The notes: a model not told the origin generated them from the letters alone. A stretch of DNA of 64,000 nt from Mycolicibacterium septicum DSM 44393 (GCF_000455325.1 NZ_HG322951.1:1561370-1625369); one strand, 5' to 3'; positions 54,785 through 63,846 are shown, counted from the stretch's first letter. Translations and numbers: made by a program.

Positions 54785-55593
54785 CGGTAACTGCCCACGG
54801 CCGGAACCACCACGGTGTACAGCGCCGACATCGTGGTGTTGAGGATGAAGACCAGGGCGAAGGCCAGCACCACGGCCTCGTTCACCGCGTTGGCCACACC
54901 GCCGGCCCCGCCCTTGGTGTGCAGGCCCTTGAAGGTGGCGACCAGGGTCGCGGTCAGCCCGAACACCGCCGACTTGATCAGTGCCATAACGAAATCCGAC
55001 ACCTGTCCGTACTGGCTGAAGGTGGCCAGGAATGTTCCGGCGGGCAGGTGCTGCACGCTGATGTGGTACAGGTAGCAGGCCATCACGCCGCCGAAGGTGA
55101 CGATCGAGCACAGGGCCAGCGCGACGATGACGGCGGCGACCAGGCGGGGTGCGACGAGGCGTTCGATCACATCCAGGCCCATGACCTCCATCGCATCGAT
55201 CTCCTCGCGGATGGTGCGCGATCCCAGGTCAGTGCAGATCGCCGAACCGGCCACGCCGGCCATCATCAACGCGCACACCAGGGCCGCGGCCTGGCCGACG
55301 ATGATGAAGGCCACCACCGCGCCCGAGTAGCCCCCGGCCCCGATGCGCCCGGCCAGTTCACCGACCGACACCGCGATGAACACGCCAATGGGCATCATCA
55401 GCAGCAGGGCCGGTCCGGTGCACACCCGGCCGATGAACAGGGTCTGGGCGACGACCTCGTCGAGCACCAGACGCCGGCGGACCACCGCGGTGACGACGCT
55501 GACGAGCGCCTGCACCGAGAAGCCGAGCACGTAACCGCCCTGGACCAGGACATCCCGTACGGGGCCCTTGGACGCCGGTAGCTCGTAGGTCAT
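54781..55593 (-). CDS. yrbEA: YrbE/MlaE-family ABC permease, first copy (YrbEA)
   Basis: A 270-aa MlaE-type permease with GQAAALVCALMMAGVAGSAICTDLGSRTIREEIDAMEVMGLDVIERLVAPRLVAA. It opens the mce operon. ATG 55593 (MTYELPASKG) is preceded by GGAAGGAA. The leftward transcript probably runs through mceA-F, the Mce-associated gene and the two DUF2236 genes, about 10.8 kb with overlapping or near-overlapping starts. Upstream lies a 315-bp gap with an unusual inverted repeat. Confidence 0.94.
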   Translation of the reverse strand: MTYELPASKGPVRDVLVQGGYVLGFSVQALVSVVTAVVRRRLVLDEVVAQTLFIGRVCTGPALLLMMPIGVFIAVSVGELAGRIGAGGYSGAVVAFIIVGQAAALVCALMMAGVAGSAICTDLGSRTIREEIDAMEVMGLDVIERLVAPRLVAAVIVALALCSIVTFGGVMACYLYHISVQHLPAGTFLATFSQYGQVSDFVMALIKSAVFGLTATLVATFKGLHTKGGAGGVANAVNEAVVLAFALVFILNTTMSALYTVVVPAVGSYR

Positions 55594-55720
55594 CGAGTTC
55601 CTTCCGCGCTGTGTCGTGGCATGCGCGGGGCCGGCCGGTGGCACCGGCTGTGCTGAGCACCGTTTCGACCCCCCGGTCGCCTGTGGAGCATGTCACATTT
55701 CATGACCTCACCGCAACAAT

Positions 55721-55871
55721 TAAGTGAATGGTCATTCTCGAGTCGCCGAGCCCTTCTTGTGCGGTCTGTAGTGGTTCAATCCCGGCCGATGTAATCAAGC
55801 GATCGGTTCAAGGTGGACTGAATTCAAGTCGGCGTGTCGGCCCTGCTCGTTCGAGAATCACCATTAACTTA
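55721..55871. promoter_or_regulatory. Long-spaced inverted repeat in the mce / FAD-oxidoreductase gap
   Basis: Two 21-bp segments (55721-55741 and 55851-55871) are inverted copies matching at 19 of 21 positions, separated by 109 bp. Each contains an AATGGT(C/G)ATTCTCGA core; the left core is itself a palindrome (GAATG GT CATTC). They lie in the 315-bp divergent gap 55594-55908, which otherwise shows no gene. Paired operators for a dimeric repressor, allowing looping, or a small inverted-repeat element are both possible. Confidence 0.65.
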
Positions 55872-55908
55872 GCGCCCACAGGGATTGCCGAACTGAGGTG
55901 GTGTCGGT

Positions 55909-57693
55909 ATGTCGGGTGGGGTTGGGGAACGTCATATTTCACGGCGGTCGTTTCTGGCCGGAACTGCCACGGCGGGGGTGGCCGCGGCGGCGCTCAGCAG
56001 ACCGGGAACCGCGCGCGCGGCGCCGGGATCGACGGTGGCGATATTCGGTGCCGGGGTGGCCGGCCTGACCGCCGCGCACGAACTGGCCGAGCGCGGGTAC
56101 CGCGTCACGGTGTTCGAGCGGAAAGCGCTGGGCGGCAAGGCGCGGTCGATCCCGGCGCCGAGCGCGACGGGCAGCCCGTTGCCGGCCGAACACGGCTTCC
56201 GGTTCTTCCCGGGCTTCTATCGCAACGTCACCGACACCATGCGGCGCATCCCGTTCGCCGGCAACACCTTCGGGGTCTGGCAGAACCTGACCCGGGCCAC
56301 GTCCTATCTGCACTCGGGGCTGGGACGGGCGGATCTGACCATCCCGCTGCCGTTTCCGATCCCGACGCTGCCCAACCCGATCACCCCGAAGGCCTTCATC
56401 GAGTCGGTGGCCGCGGTGTTCCAGACGTTGTTCCGGTTGCCGCCACTGGAGGCGGTGTACGCCGCGCAGAAACTCGCGGTCTACGTCACCAGTTGCGACG
56501 AGCGCAAGCTCGGCCAGTGGGACAACATGACGTGGGAGAAGTACATCGGGGCGGACAAGAAGTCGGCCGAGTACAACCGGTATCTGGCCGACGGCATCAT
56601 CCGGAATCTCGCCGCCTCCAAATCCAAAGACGCCAGCGCCCATTCGATCGGTCTGGTCGGTGAGGCCTCGGTGTGGTCGATCCTGCTGCTGGGCAACGAC
56701 ATCGACAACAAGGGATTCGACCGGGTGCTCAACGGGCCCACCAGCCTGCAGTGGATCGACCCCTGGGTGGCGCACCTGCAGTCACTGGGCGTGACGTTCC
56801 GGCTCGGGCAGGCGCTGGCCCGGCTGACCCCCAACGGCCGCCACATCGCTTCGGCGACGGTGGTCGACGGCAACGGGGTGGCTCAACCGGTGGTGGCCGA
56901 CTGGTACATCTCCGCCGTGCCGTGCGAGAAGCTGGCCGCGGTGTTGACGCCCGACGTGATCGCTGCCGATCCCAAGCTGGCCTCGGTCGCCGCGCTGCGC
57001 ACCGAGTGGATGAACGGCCTGATGTTCTTCCTGCGGGAACGCGTCGACGTCACCAAGGGACACGTCAACTACGTCGACTCCGGTTGGGGGCTCACCTCGA
57101 TCAGCGAGGCGCAGTTCTGGAAACGGCCGCTGACGTCGTACGGCGATGGAACGGTCAGGGACTGCCTGTCGGCGATCATCTCGGACTGGAGCACCCCGGG
57201 GAACTTCAACCGGCTCAGTGCCCGGCAGTGCACACCACCGCAGATCGCGGCCGAGGCCTGGGCGCAGATCAAAGCCCATCTCAACGACACCAGCATCGTC
57301 GTCACGGACCGGATGGTGCACTCGTGGTTCCTCGACCCGTCGATCATCGACTCGGGCACACCCAATGTGCGCAACGACGAGCCGCTGTTCATCCAGGACC
57401 CGGGCTCGTGGGCGCGCCGGCCGGAAGCCACGACCGGGATCGACAATCTGTTCCTGGCCGGCGAGTGGATCAAGACCGACCAGAACGTCACGACGATGGA
57501 GGGTGCGAACGAGGGCGGCCGTTACGCCGCCAACGGGGTGCTGGCGGCGTCGGGCTATCAGGGGCCCAAGGTCAAGATCGTCGAGCTGTTCCAGGCGCCG
57601 TGGTGGGGTCCGTTCAAGGCCGCCGACAAGGCGCGGTACCGGGCCAAGCTGCCCAACGCGCTGGACATCGTCGACACCCGCTGGCCAACCTGA
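55909..57693 (+). CDS. Tat-exported FAD-dependent oxidoreductase (phytoene desaturase-like)
   Basis: A 594-aa protein. A Tat signal (ISRRSFLAGTATAGVAAAAL) precedes an FAD-binding Rossmann motif (VAIFGAGVAGLTAAHELAERGYRVTVFERKALGGKARS). A C-terminal DNLFLAGEWIKTDQNVTTMEGANEGGRYAANG closes the FAD site. The family includes phytoene desaturase and hydroxysqualene dehydroxylase; the substrate here is probably a polyisoprenoid or lipid. It is divergent from the mce operon across the long inverted repeat, so the two may be co-regulated. Confidence 0.88.
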   Translation: MSGGVGERHISRRSFLAGTATAGVAAAALSRPGTARAAPGSTVAIFGAGVAGLTAAHELAERGYRVTVFERKALGGKARSIPAPSATGSPLPAEHGFRFFPGFYRNVTDTMRRIPFAGNTFGVWQNLTRATSYLHSGLGRADLTIPLPFPIPTLPNPITPKAFIESVAAVFQTLFRLPPLEAVYAAQKLAVYVTSCDERKLGQWDNMTWEKYIGADKKSAEYNRYLADGIIRNLAASKSKDASAHSIGLVGEASVWSILLLGNDIDNKGFDRVLNGPTSLQWIDPWVAHLQSLGVTFRLGQALARLTPNGRHIASATVVDGNGVAQPVVADWYISAVPCEKLAAVLTPDVIAADPKLASVAALRTEWMNGLMFFLRERVDVTKGHVNYVDSGWGLTSISEAQFWKRPLTSYGDGTVRDCLSAIISDWSTPGNFNRLSARQCTPPQIAAEAWAQIKAHLNDTSIVVTDRMVHSWFLDPSIIDSGTPNVRNDEPLFIQDPGSWARRPEATTGIDNLFLAGEWIKTDQNVTTMEGANEGGRYAANGVLAASGYQGPKVKIVELFQAPWWGPFKAADKARYRAKLPNALDIVDTRWPT

Positions 57694-57702
57694 CCCGCTT
57701 AG

Positions 57703-57717
57703 TGAAAACAATTCCCA
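57703..57717. promoter_or_regulatory. Zur-like box at the COG0523 promoter
   Basis: TGAAAACAATTCCCA is an imperfect palindrome (TGRRAA - 3 bp - TTYYCA) resembling the AT-rich boxes of zinc uptake regulators. It sits just upstream of a -10 element TACGAT (57725-57730), which lies six bases before GTG 57737. Repressor bound here would cover the -35 region. Assignment to Zur is inference from the shape and from the downstream gene type. Confidence 0.5.
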
Positions 57718-57736
57718 ATAACCCTACGATGGCCCG

Positions 57737-58678
57737 GTGGTGTCCACCGGATCAGTACCCGTGCTCGCGGTCGCCGGGCACCTGGGCGCGGGCAAGACCA
57801 CCCTGCTCAATCACCTGCTGCGCAACAGCCGCGGCGTTCGTATCGGCGCCCTGGTCAACGACTTCGGCGCGGTCAACATCGACGCCATGCTGGTGGCGGG
57901 TCAGGTCGACGCGATGGCGTCGCTGTCCAACGGGTGCATCTGCTGCGCGGTCGACGGCGAAGAAGTGGGCGAGATGCTCGGCAAGCTCGCGGCCGTCAAA
58001 CCCCGGCTGGATCTGATCGTGGTCGAGGCCAGCGGCGTGGCTGAACCGGCCTCCCTGGCCCGCACCGTCATCACCCTCGACGACCCCCGCTTCCACTACG
58101 CCGGGTTGGCCCTGGTGATCGACGGCCTGCAACCCGACCTGAGCCACGGGCTGCCGGTCGCCGACCTGGTGGTGCTCAACAAGGCGTCCTCGTGCCCCGA
58201 CGTCGACGGACTGCTCGCCCGGATCCGCGAGCTCAGTCCCCGGGTTCCGGTGCTGCCCACCGACTTTGCCCGCATCGACCCCGAGATGCTCATCGACCCG
58301 CCGCAGCGGACGCCGCAGGCCCAGCTGTCCTTCGACGAGCTGCTGCGCGACGAGCACGATCATGCCCATCCCGAGTATCAGAGCATCGAGTTCCGCACCG
58401 ACGCCACGCTGAACCCGCGCTTGTTCATGGAGTTTCTGCGGGATCGCCCCGCTGGGCTCTATCGCGCCAAGGGTTTCGTGGACTTCGGCGCTCAGCGTTT
58501 CCTGCTGCAGCTGGTCGGCAGCTCGCTGCGCTTCGAGAAGCGGCGTTCGGGTACCACCGAATTGGTGCTGATCGGCACCGGGATGGACATGTCGGCGGTG
58601 CGGGCCGAGCTGGAGCGGTGCGCCGGTGAGCCGGCCGACGAGAACGCGATGCTCGGGGTGCTCAAATACGTGGTGTAG
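57737..58678 (+). CDS. COG0523 (CobW/ZinG-type) G3E GTPase metallochaperone
   Basis: A 313-aa P-loop GTPase. It has Walker A GHLGAGKTTLL, the metal-binding NGCICC (CxCC), VVEASGVAEPASL, VLNKAS for guanine, and a histidine-bearing DEHDHAHPEYQ followed by a CobW C-terminal domain. These proteins insert metals or respond to zinc limitation; in mycobacteria some belong to the Zur regulon. GTG 57737 (or 57740) lies six bases after TACGAT, a leaderless arrangement. The metal and client are unknown. Confidence 0.9.
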   Translation: MVSTGSVPVLAVAGHLGAGKTTLLNHLLRNSRGVRIGALVNDFGAVNIDAMLVAGQVDAMASLSNGCICCAVDGEEVGEMLGKLAAVKPRLDLIVVEASGVAEPASLARTVITLDDPRFHYAGLALVIDGLQPDLSHGLPVADLVVLNKASSCPDVDGLLARIRELSPRVPVLPTDFARIDPEMLIDPPQRTPQAQLSFDELLRDEHDHAHPEYQSIEFRTDATLNPRLFMEFLRDRPAGLYRAKGFVDFGAQRFLLQLVGSSLRFEKRRSGTTELVLIGTGMDMSAVRAELERCAGEPADENAMLGVLKYVV

Positions 58679-58739
58679 CTGGTCGCAGCTGTTTTTGGCC
58701 CGGGTATCCTGACCGCTCACCCGACTTCAAGGAGCCGCA

Positions 58740-59021
58740 TTGTTCAAGGTCAACGAGTACTTCGGTGGCGACGTCGCATCGATCGGCTTCACGACGCCGG
58801 AGGGGCCCGCGACCGTGGGCGTCATGGCCGTCGGCGAGTACGAGTTCGGCACCACCCAGCTCGAGATCATGCGGGTGGTTTCCGGTGCGCTCACCGTCAA
58901 GCTGCCCGGCAGCCAGGAGTGGGAGACCTTCGCGGCCGGCACTCAGTTCACCGTGCCCGCCGACAGCAAGTTCCAGCTGCGCGTCGAAACCGAGACCGCC
59001 TACCTGTGCGAGTACCGCTGA
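58740..59021 (+). CDS. ppnP: Pyrimidine/purine nucleoside phosphorylase PpnP
   Basis: A 93-aa single-cupin protein (DUF1255). It has [41 protein letters not shown] and [16 protein letters not shown], the pattern of PpnP, a broad-specificity nucleoside phosphorylase that releases ribose-1-phosphate. It starts with TTG at 58740, supported by AAGGAG eight bases upstream. It lies 61 bp after the COG0523 gene. Confidence 0.92.
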   Translation: MFKVNEYFGGDVASIGFTTPEGPATVGVMAVGEYEFGTTQLEIMRVVSGALTVKLPGSQEWETFAAGTQFTVPADSKFQLRVETETAYLCEYR

Positions 59022-59045
59022 CGCGAATGCGTCCTCCTCGGCCGT

Positions 59046-59106
59046 GCCGTTTTCTACCGCAGGGATGTTCGGAGTCGGGTATCACGACCCGGGTGTAGAA
59101 ACCGGC
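59046..59106. repeat. Nested inverted repeat between ppnP and tspO
   Basis: Outer arms GCCGTTTTCTAC (59046-59057) and GTAGAAACCGGC (59095-59106) pair at 11 of 12 positions. Inside, CGGGT - 6 bp - ACCCG forms a second hairpin. The element fills much of the 133-bp gap and could terminate ppnP or act as an operator for tspO. Confidence 0.45.
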
Positions 59107-59154
59107 GACCGGCCCGCACGTGTGCGGACCACCCGATCGGGGTAACAAGCAGGC

Positions 59155-59637
59155 ATGCGACCGATCACCCTGGCCAAGACGGCCTCCGCGGCACTGACCA
59201 CTGCGCTCGTCGGCGGGCTGGCCAGCAGGCCCGCGCAGTCGAGCTGGTACGAGTCCTTGCGCAAGCCGTCGTTTCAGCCTCCGCGACAAGCCTTTCCGAT
59301 CGTCTGGCCGATCCTGTACGCCGGGATCGCGGTGGTATCGGCCCGCACGATCGACCGGCTACGTGCCGACGGTCGTCCGGACGAGGCTCGTGCATACACC
59401 GTGGCACTGTCCGGCAACCTCGCGGTCAACGCCGCGTGGTCATGGGTGTTCTTCTCCCAGCGCAGGCTTGGCGCCGCAGCCGTCACTGCCGCGGCACTGA
59501 CCGCCAGTAGTGCGGATCTGACCCGTCGTGCGGTGCAGGCCCAGGGTGCCCCCGGCGCCATCCTCACGCCGTATCCGCTGTGGTGTGCCTTCGCGACCGC
59601 GCTGTCCACCCGGATCTGGATGCTCAACCGCGATTGA
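59155..59637 (+). CDS. tspO: TspO/MBR family membrane protein
   Basis: A 160-aa five-helix membrane protein. It has SSWYESLRKPSFQPPRQAFPIVWPILYAGIAVVS (the WYxxLxKPxxxPP signature) and SGNLAVNAAWSWVFF. TspO proteins bind porphyrins and sterol-like ligands. Its 3' end lies in a 10-bp tandem repeat (CCGCGATTGA, about 2.6 copies from 59628) that continues into the stop codon of the convergent menJ. Confidence 0.9.
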   Translation: MRPITLAKTASAALTTALVGGLASRPAQSSWYESLRKPSFQPPRQAFPIVWPILYAGIAVVSARTIDRLRADGRPDEARAYTVALSGNLAVNAAWSWVFFSQRRLGAAAVTAAALTASSADLTRRAVQAQGAPGAILTPYPLWCAFATALSTRIWMLNRD

Positions 59638-59653
59638 CCGCGATTGACCGCGA

Positions 59654-60873
59654 TCAGCTGAACGGCTTGCGCTGATCCAGGCGACGCGACGCCAGGCCCG
59701 CACCCCGCCACACCCGGGCGACCCAGTCGTCGTCCTCTTCGGTGACCAGATTGCCCATCACCCGCACGGCGATGTTCATCAGGAACGACGAGCGGACCGC
59801 GAGCGGGCCGGAGGCCGGCAGGAACCGGGGCAGGGTGAGCAGCAGGGCCAGCCGTCGGGCGATCGAGAACCCCTGGGCGTAGTGGTCCTGCAGGAGTGCG
59901 GGCCAGGCGTGCGAATAGTCGCCGGAGCCCAGCAGTTCGGCCGCCAGGCGGCCGGTTTCCAGGCCGTAGTCGATGCCTTCGCCGTTGAGCGGGTTGATGC
60001 AGGCCGCCGCGTCGCCGACCAGCATCCAGTTGGGCCCGGCCACGCCGGACACCGCGCCGCCCATCGGCAACAGCGCCGACAGTGCGGCCCGTGGCTCCCC
60101 GGAGAATCCCCACTCCTCGCGGCGCAGCTGGGTGTAGTACGACAGCAGCGGCCGCAGGGCGGCGTTGGCGGGGCGCTTGGCCGTCGCCAGGGCGCCCACA
60201 CCGATGTTCACCTCACCGTTGCCCAGCGGGAAGATCCAGCCGTAGCCCGGCAGCACCTGGCCTTCGGGGAGCGCAGCTCCAGGTGCGAGGTGATCCACGG
60301 TTCGTTGGCGCGCGGTGTGGCGATGTAGCCGCGGATGGCGGTGCCGTAGACGGTTTCCTTGTGCCACGTGCGGCCCAGCACGCGGCCCAGGGTGGAACGG
60401 GCTCCGTCGGCCACGATCAGATGGTTGCAGCCGATGGTGGCGCCGTCGTCGAGCTGGACGGATTCGACCCGCCCACGGGAGTCGTATTCGACCCCAACGA
60501 CTTTGGCGCCCAAGCGCATCTTGGCGCCGTCGTCGGCGGCGACCGAGCGGATCCGGTCGTCGAGTTCTGTGCGCGGGACCGCACTTCCGGTGGACGGGAA
60601 CGATGGACCGGGCCAGCGCACCTCGACGTCGGCGCCGAATCCCGACATGCGCAGGCCGTGGTGCCGGATCCGGGTGTCGAGCCACGGGCCCATGCCGAGC
60701 CGTTCCAGCTCGGCAACCGCGCGCGGCGTCAGTCCATCGCCGCAGGACTTGTCGCGGGGAAACTGCGCCGCGTCGACCACCTGCACGTCATGACCGGCTC
60801 GAGCCGCCCATGCGGCAGCCGCCGACCCGGCCGGTCCCGCGCCGACGACGACCACGTCTGCCTTGATATCCAT
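59654..60873 (-). pseudogene. menJ: Menaquinone isoprenyl reductase MenJ (Rv0561c-like), frameshifted
   Basis: A geranylgeranyl-reductase-family flavoprotein. From ATG 60873 the frame gives the FAD motif VVVVGAGPAGSAAAAWAARAG, DKSCGDGLTPRA, and so on to WITSHLELRSP. It then continues in another frame with EGQVLPGYGWIFPLGNGEVNIGVG, VGDAAACINPLNGEGIDYGLETG and the C-terminus KPFS. The break is at a run of four C on the coding strand (GGGG at 60266-60269); a fifth would give LRSPEGQVLPGYGW and a protein of about 406 aa. MenJ saturates one isoprene unit of menaquinone in M. tuberculosis. Decay of such a gene would be surprising; base error is likely. Confidence 0.88.
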
Positions 60874-60894
60874 TGCTCCCAGTATGTTGGACGA

Positions 60895-61902
60895 ATGAGG
60901 ACACCAGCGACTGTGGTGGCAGGCGTTGATTTCGGGGACGCGGCGTTCGCCGCCGACGTCCGGGACAGCGTCGCCAGGATCGAACAACTGATGTCTGATG
61001 AGCTGGGCAAAGCCGACGAGCTCATGGCAGAAGCCGTCCAGCACCTGTTCCAGGCCGGCGGGAAACGGTTCCGCCCGCTGTTCACCGTGCTCTCGGCGTC
61101 CCTGGGCCCCCGGCCCGACGATCCTGAGGTCGCGATCGCCGGTGCCGTCATCGAGCTGGTGCACCTGGCCACGCTGTATCACGACGACGTGATGGACGAG
61201 GCCCAGATGCGGCGCGGGGCGCCGAGCGCCAACGCCCGGTGGGGCAACAACATCGCCATCCTGGCCGGCGACTATCTGTTCGCCACCGCCTCGCGGCTGG
61301 TTTCGCTGCTCGGACCCGACGCGGTCCGTGTGATTGCAGACACATTCGCCCAGCTGGTGACCGGCCAGATGCGCGAGACCCGCGGTGCGGCCGAGCATGT
61401 CGACTCCGTCGACCATTACCTCAAGGTGGTCTACGAGAAGACCGCCTGCCTGATCGCCGCGTCGGGCCGGTTCGGTGCCACGTTCTCGGGCGCCGACGCC
61501 GACCAGATCGACCGGCTGCACCGGCTGGGCGGCATCGTGGGCACCGCCTTCCAGATCTCCGACGACATCATCGACATCGACAGCGATCCCGACGAATCGG
61601 GCAAGGTTCCGGGCACTGACCTGCGTGAGGGCGTGCACACCCTGCCGGTGCTGTATGCGCTGCGCGAGTCGGGCCCGGATTCCGAGCGGTTGCAGGAGTT
61701 GCTGGCCGGGCCGGTCGAGCGCGACGAGGACGTCGCCGAGGCGCTGACGCTGCTGCGGCGATCGGCCGGTATGGCACGCGCCAAGGAGACGGTGGCCGAG
61801 TACGCGGCGCAGGCGCGTGAGGAGTTGGCGGGCCTTCCGGCCGGGCCGGGGCGTGACGCGCTGGCCACTCTCGTGGACTACACGGTCAATCGTCACGGCT
61901 GA
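60895..61902 (+). CDS. grcC1: Polyprenyl diphosphate synthase GrcC1
   Basis: A 335-aa trans-polyprenyl synthase. It has FQAGGKRFRPLF, the first Asp-rich motif LYHDDVMDEAQMRRG, GDYLFATASRL, and the second Asp-rich motif FQISDDIIDID. It makes the long isoprenoid side chain, probably for menaquinone, fitting its place beside menJ (Rv0562 in M. tuberculosis). The two genes are divergent with only 21 bp between starts; TATGTT lies six bases before ATG 60895, so the promoters overlap and the transcript is leaderless. Confidence 0.95.
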   Translation: MRTPATVVAGVDFGDAAFAADVRDSVARIEQLMSDELGKADELMAEAVQHLFQAGGKRFRPLFTVLSASLGPRPDDPEVAIAGAVIELVHLATLYHDDVMDEAQMRRGAPSANARWGNNIAILAGDYLFATASRLVSLLGPDAVRVIADTFAQLVTGQMRETRGAAEHVDSVDHYLKVVYEKTACLIAASGRFGATFSGADADQIDRLHRLGGIVGTAFQISDDIIDIDSDPDESGKVPGTDLREGVHTLPVLYALRESGPDSERLQELLAGPVERDEDVAEALTLLRRSAGMARAKETVAEYAAQAREELAGLPAGPGRDALATLVDYTVNRHG

Positions 61903-61964
61903 TTCCGGAACCACGGACGGTAACTGAGCGTTTAATCAGCGATGGTTGCCGAGTAGTTGCCTAG

Positions 61965-62852
<888 letters not shown>

Positions 62853-62857
62853 CCGAG

Positions 62858-63310
62858 CTAGGCGCCCTCGTCGCCGTCGCGCAGGGAACGGATCATGCTC
62901 TGCAGGAGCCGGAACGCGTCTGACTGCTCGGTCTCGGTCATTCCGGCCAGCATTCTGACCTCGACGGACCGGACCGCCACGGTCGCCTTGTCGAGGCTGC
63001 GCCGGCCGCGGGGCGTGAGCCGGGTGGGAAGAGCCTTCCCGACGGGTGCCTCGGCGGGCCTGGTCACATAGCCCTCTCGTTCGAGGGTCTGGAGCAGCAC
63101 GTTCATCGACTGCCGGGTCACGAAGGCGCCCCGAGCGAGCTCGGAGTTCGACAAGCCCGGTCGTTGCGCCAGCAGCTCGAGGCAGGAGTAGCGCGTGACG
63201 TTCATCCCGAGCGGCCGCAGCGCCTCCTCCATGGCCGCGCGCAGGACACTCGACGCCTCTTTCAAGAGGTAGCCCAGTGACGTCTGAAGGTCGACGCCGT
63301 CTTGACTCAT
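62858..63310 (-). CDS. MarR family transcriptional regulator
   Basis: A 150-aa winged-helix regulator. It has TRYSCLELLAQRPGLSNSELARGAFVTRQSMNVLLQTLEREGYVTRPA (HTH and wing, about 38-90) and flanking dimerisation helices. It is divergent from a small VOC protein, its probable target. Two identical-core palindromes lie in the 59-bp gap, one covering its own start codon, indicating tight autoregulation. Inducer unknown. Confidence 0.92.
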   Translation of the reverse strand: MSQDGVDLQTSLGYLLKEASSVLRAAMEEALRPLGMNVTRYSCLELLAQRPGLSNSELARGAFVTRQSMNVLLQTLEREGYVTRPAEAPVGKALPTRLTPRGRRSLDKATVAVRSVEVRMLAGMTETEQSDAFRLLQSMIRSLRDGDEGA

Positions 63311-63326
63311 GTCAGTATTCTGACAT
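63309..63326. promoter_or_regulatory. MarR operator 1
   Basis: A perfect palindrome, ATGTCAG - TATT - CTGACAT, overlaps the first codon of the marR gene. It shares the TGTCAG-N4-CTGACA core with operator 2, whose centre is 28 bp away. Confidence 0.8.
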
Positions 63327-63336
63327 AGGTTCGGCC

Positions 63337-63354
63337 GTGTCAGAAAACTGACAC
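63337..63354. promoter_or_regulatory. MarR operator 2
   Basis: A perfect palindrome, GTGTCAG - AAAA - CTGACAC, lies 15 bp before the VOC gene start and directly before its AAAGGAAG ribosome-binding sequence. It has the same core and 4-bp spacer as operator 1. Confidence 0.8.
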
Positions 63355-63369
63355 GAAAGGAAGATCATC

Positions 63370-63738
63370 ATGCCCGCCACCGGACCCGACTTCATCTCGC
63401 TCCAAGCGCGCGACCTCGACGCTTCGCAGGCGTTCTACGAGCGCTACCTCGGCCTCGTCCGCTCGCAGGCCGGACCTCCCCACGCCGTCGTCTTCGAGAC
63501 CAAACCGATCGCGTTCGCACTCCGCGAGGTGATTCCCGGGACCGACCTCGCGTCCGTGGCTCAGCCGGGCATCGGTGCCGCGATCTGGCTGCACGCCACG
63601 GATGTCCAGGCCATTCACGATGCTCTCGCCGCCGACGGGCACCCCATCGTCTCCGCGCCGATCGACGGACCCTTCGGCCGGACGTTCACCTTCGCCGACC
63701 CTGACGGCTATCAGGTCACTCTGCACGACCGCGCCTGA
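63370..63738 (+). CDS. VOC (glyoxalase/bleomycin resistance fold) protein
   Basis: A 122-aa single VOC domain. It has FISLQARDLDASQAFYERYLGLVRS in the first motif, and ATDVQAIHDALAADGHP and FTFADPDGYQVTLHDRA in the second. Such proteins act as metal-dependent isomerases/dioxygenases or bind small toxic molecules; the ligand is unknown. Divergent pairing with MarR and twin operators suggests an inducible detoxification or resistance function. Confidence 0.88.
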   Translation: MPATGPDFISLQARDLDASQAFYERYLGLVRSQAGPPHAVVFETKPIAFALREVIPGTDLASVAQPGIGAAIWLHATDVQAIHDALAADGHPIVSAPIDGPFGRTFTFADPDGYQVTLHDRA

Positions 63739-63759
63739 ACGACCGGAGGACTGACCAAA

Positions 63760-63827
63760 CACCGCGAGCGACCGCGCAAGTACGCAGATCTCGGTGTGTC
63801 GGCGTACAAACACGGTCGCTCGCGGTG
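63760..63827. repeat. Intergenic palindromic repeat, family 2 copy C
   Basis: A 68-bp palindrome with perfect 15-bp arms (CACCGCGAGCGACCG / CGGTCGCTCGCGGTG) and inner GTACGC / GCGTAC arms. It lies between the convergent VOC and carbonic anhydrase genes. Its left arm is identical to that of the degenerate copy at 43974. Confidence 0.85.
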
Positions 63828-63846
63828 CAAGCGGTGAGGAGGGAAC

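Noticed and set aside
44779..55593. Assigning the operon to a numbered mce class (mce1 to mce4 or mce5)
   Set aside because: Class assignment needs sequence comparison that cannot be done by eye. Only subunit order is supported.
59628..59656. 10-bp tandem repeat CCGCGATTGA as a functional minisatellite
   Set aside because: It has only about 2.6 units, so it is noted with tspO rather than called as a separate repeat.
60208..61914. Minus-strand frame extending from menJ through grcC1
   Set aside because: The part above 60873 is the shadow of the polyprenyl synthase; real coding starts at the menJ ATG.
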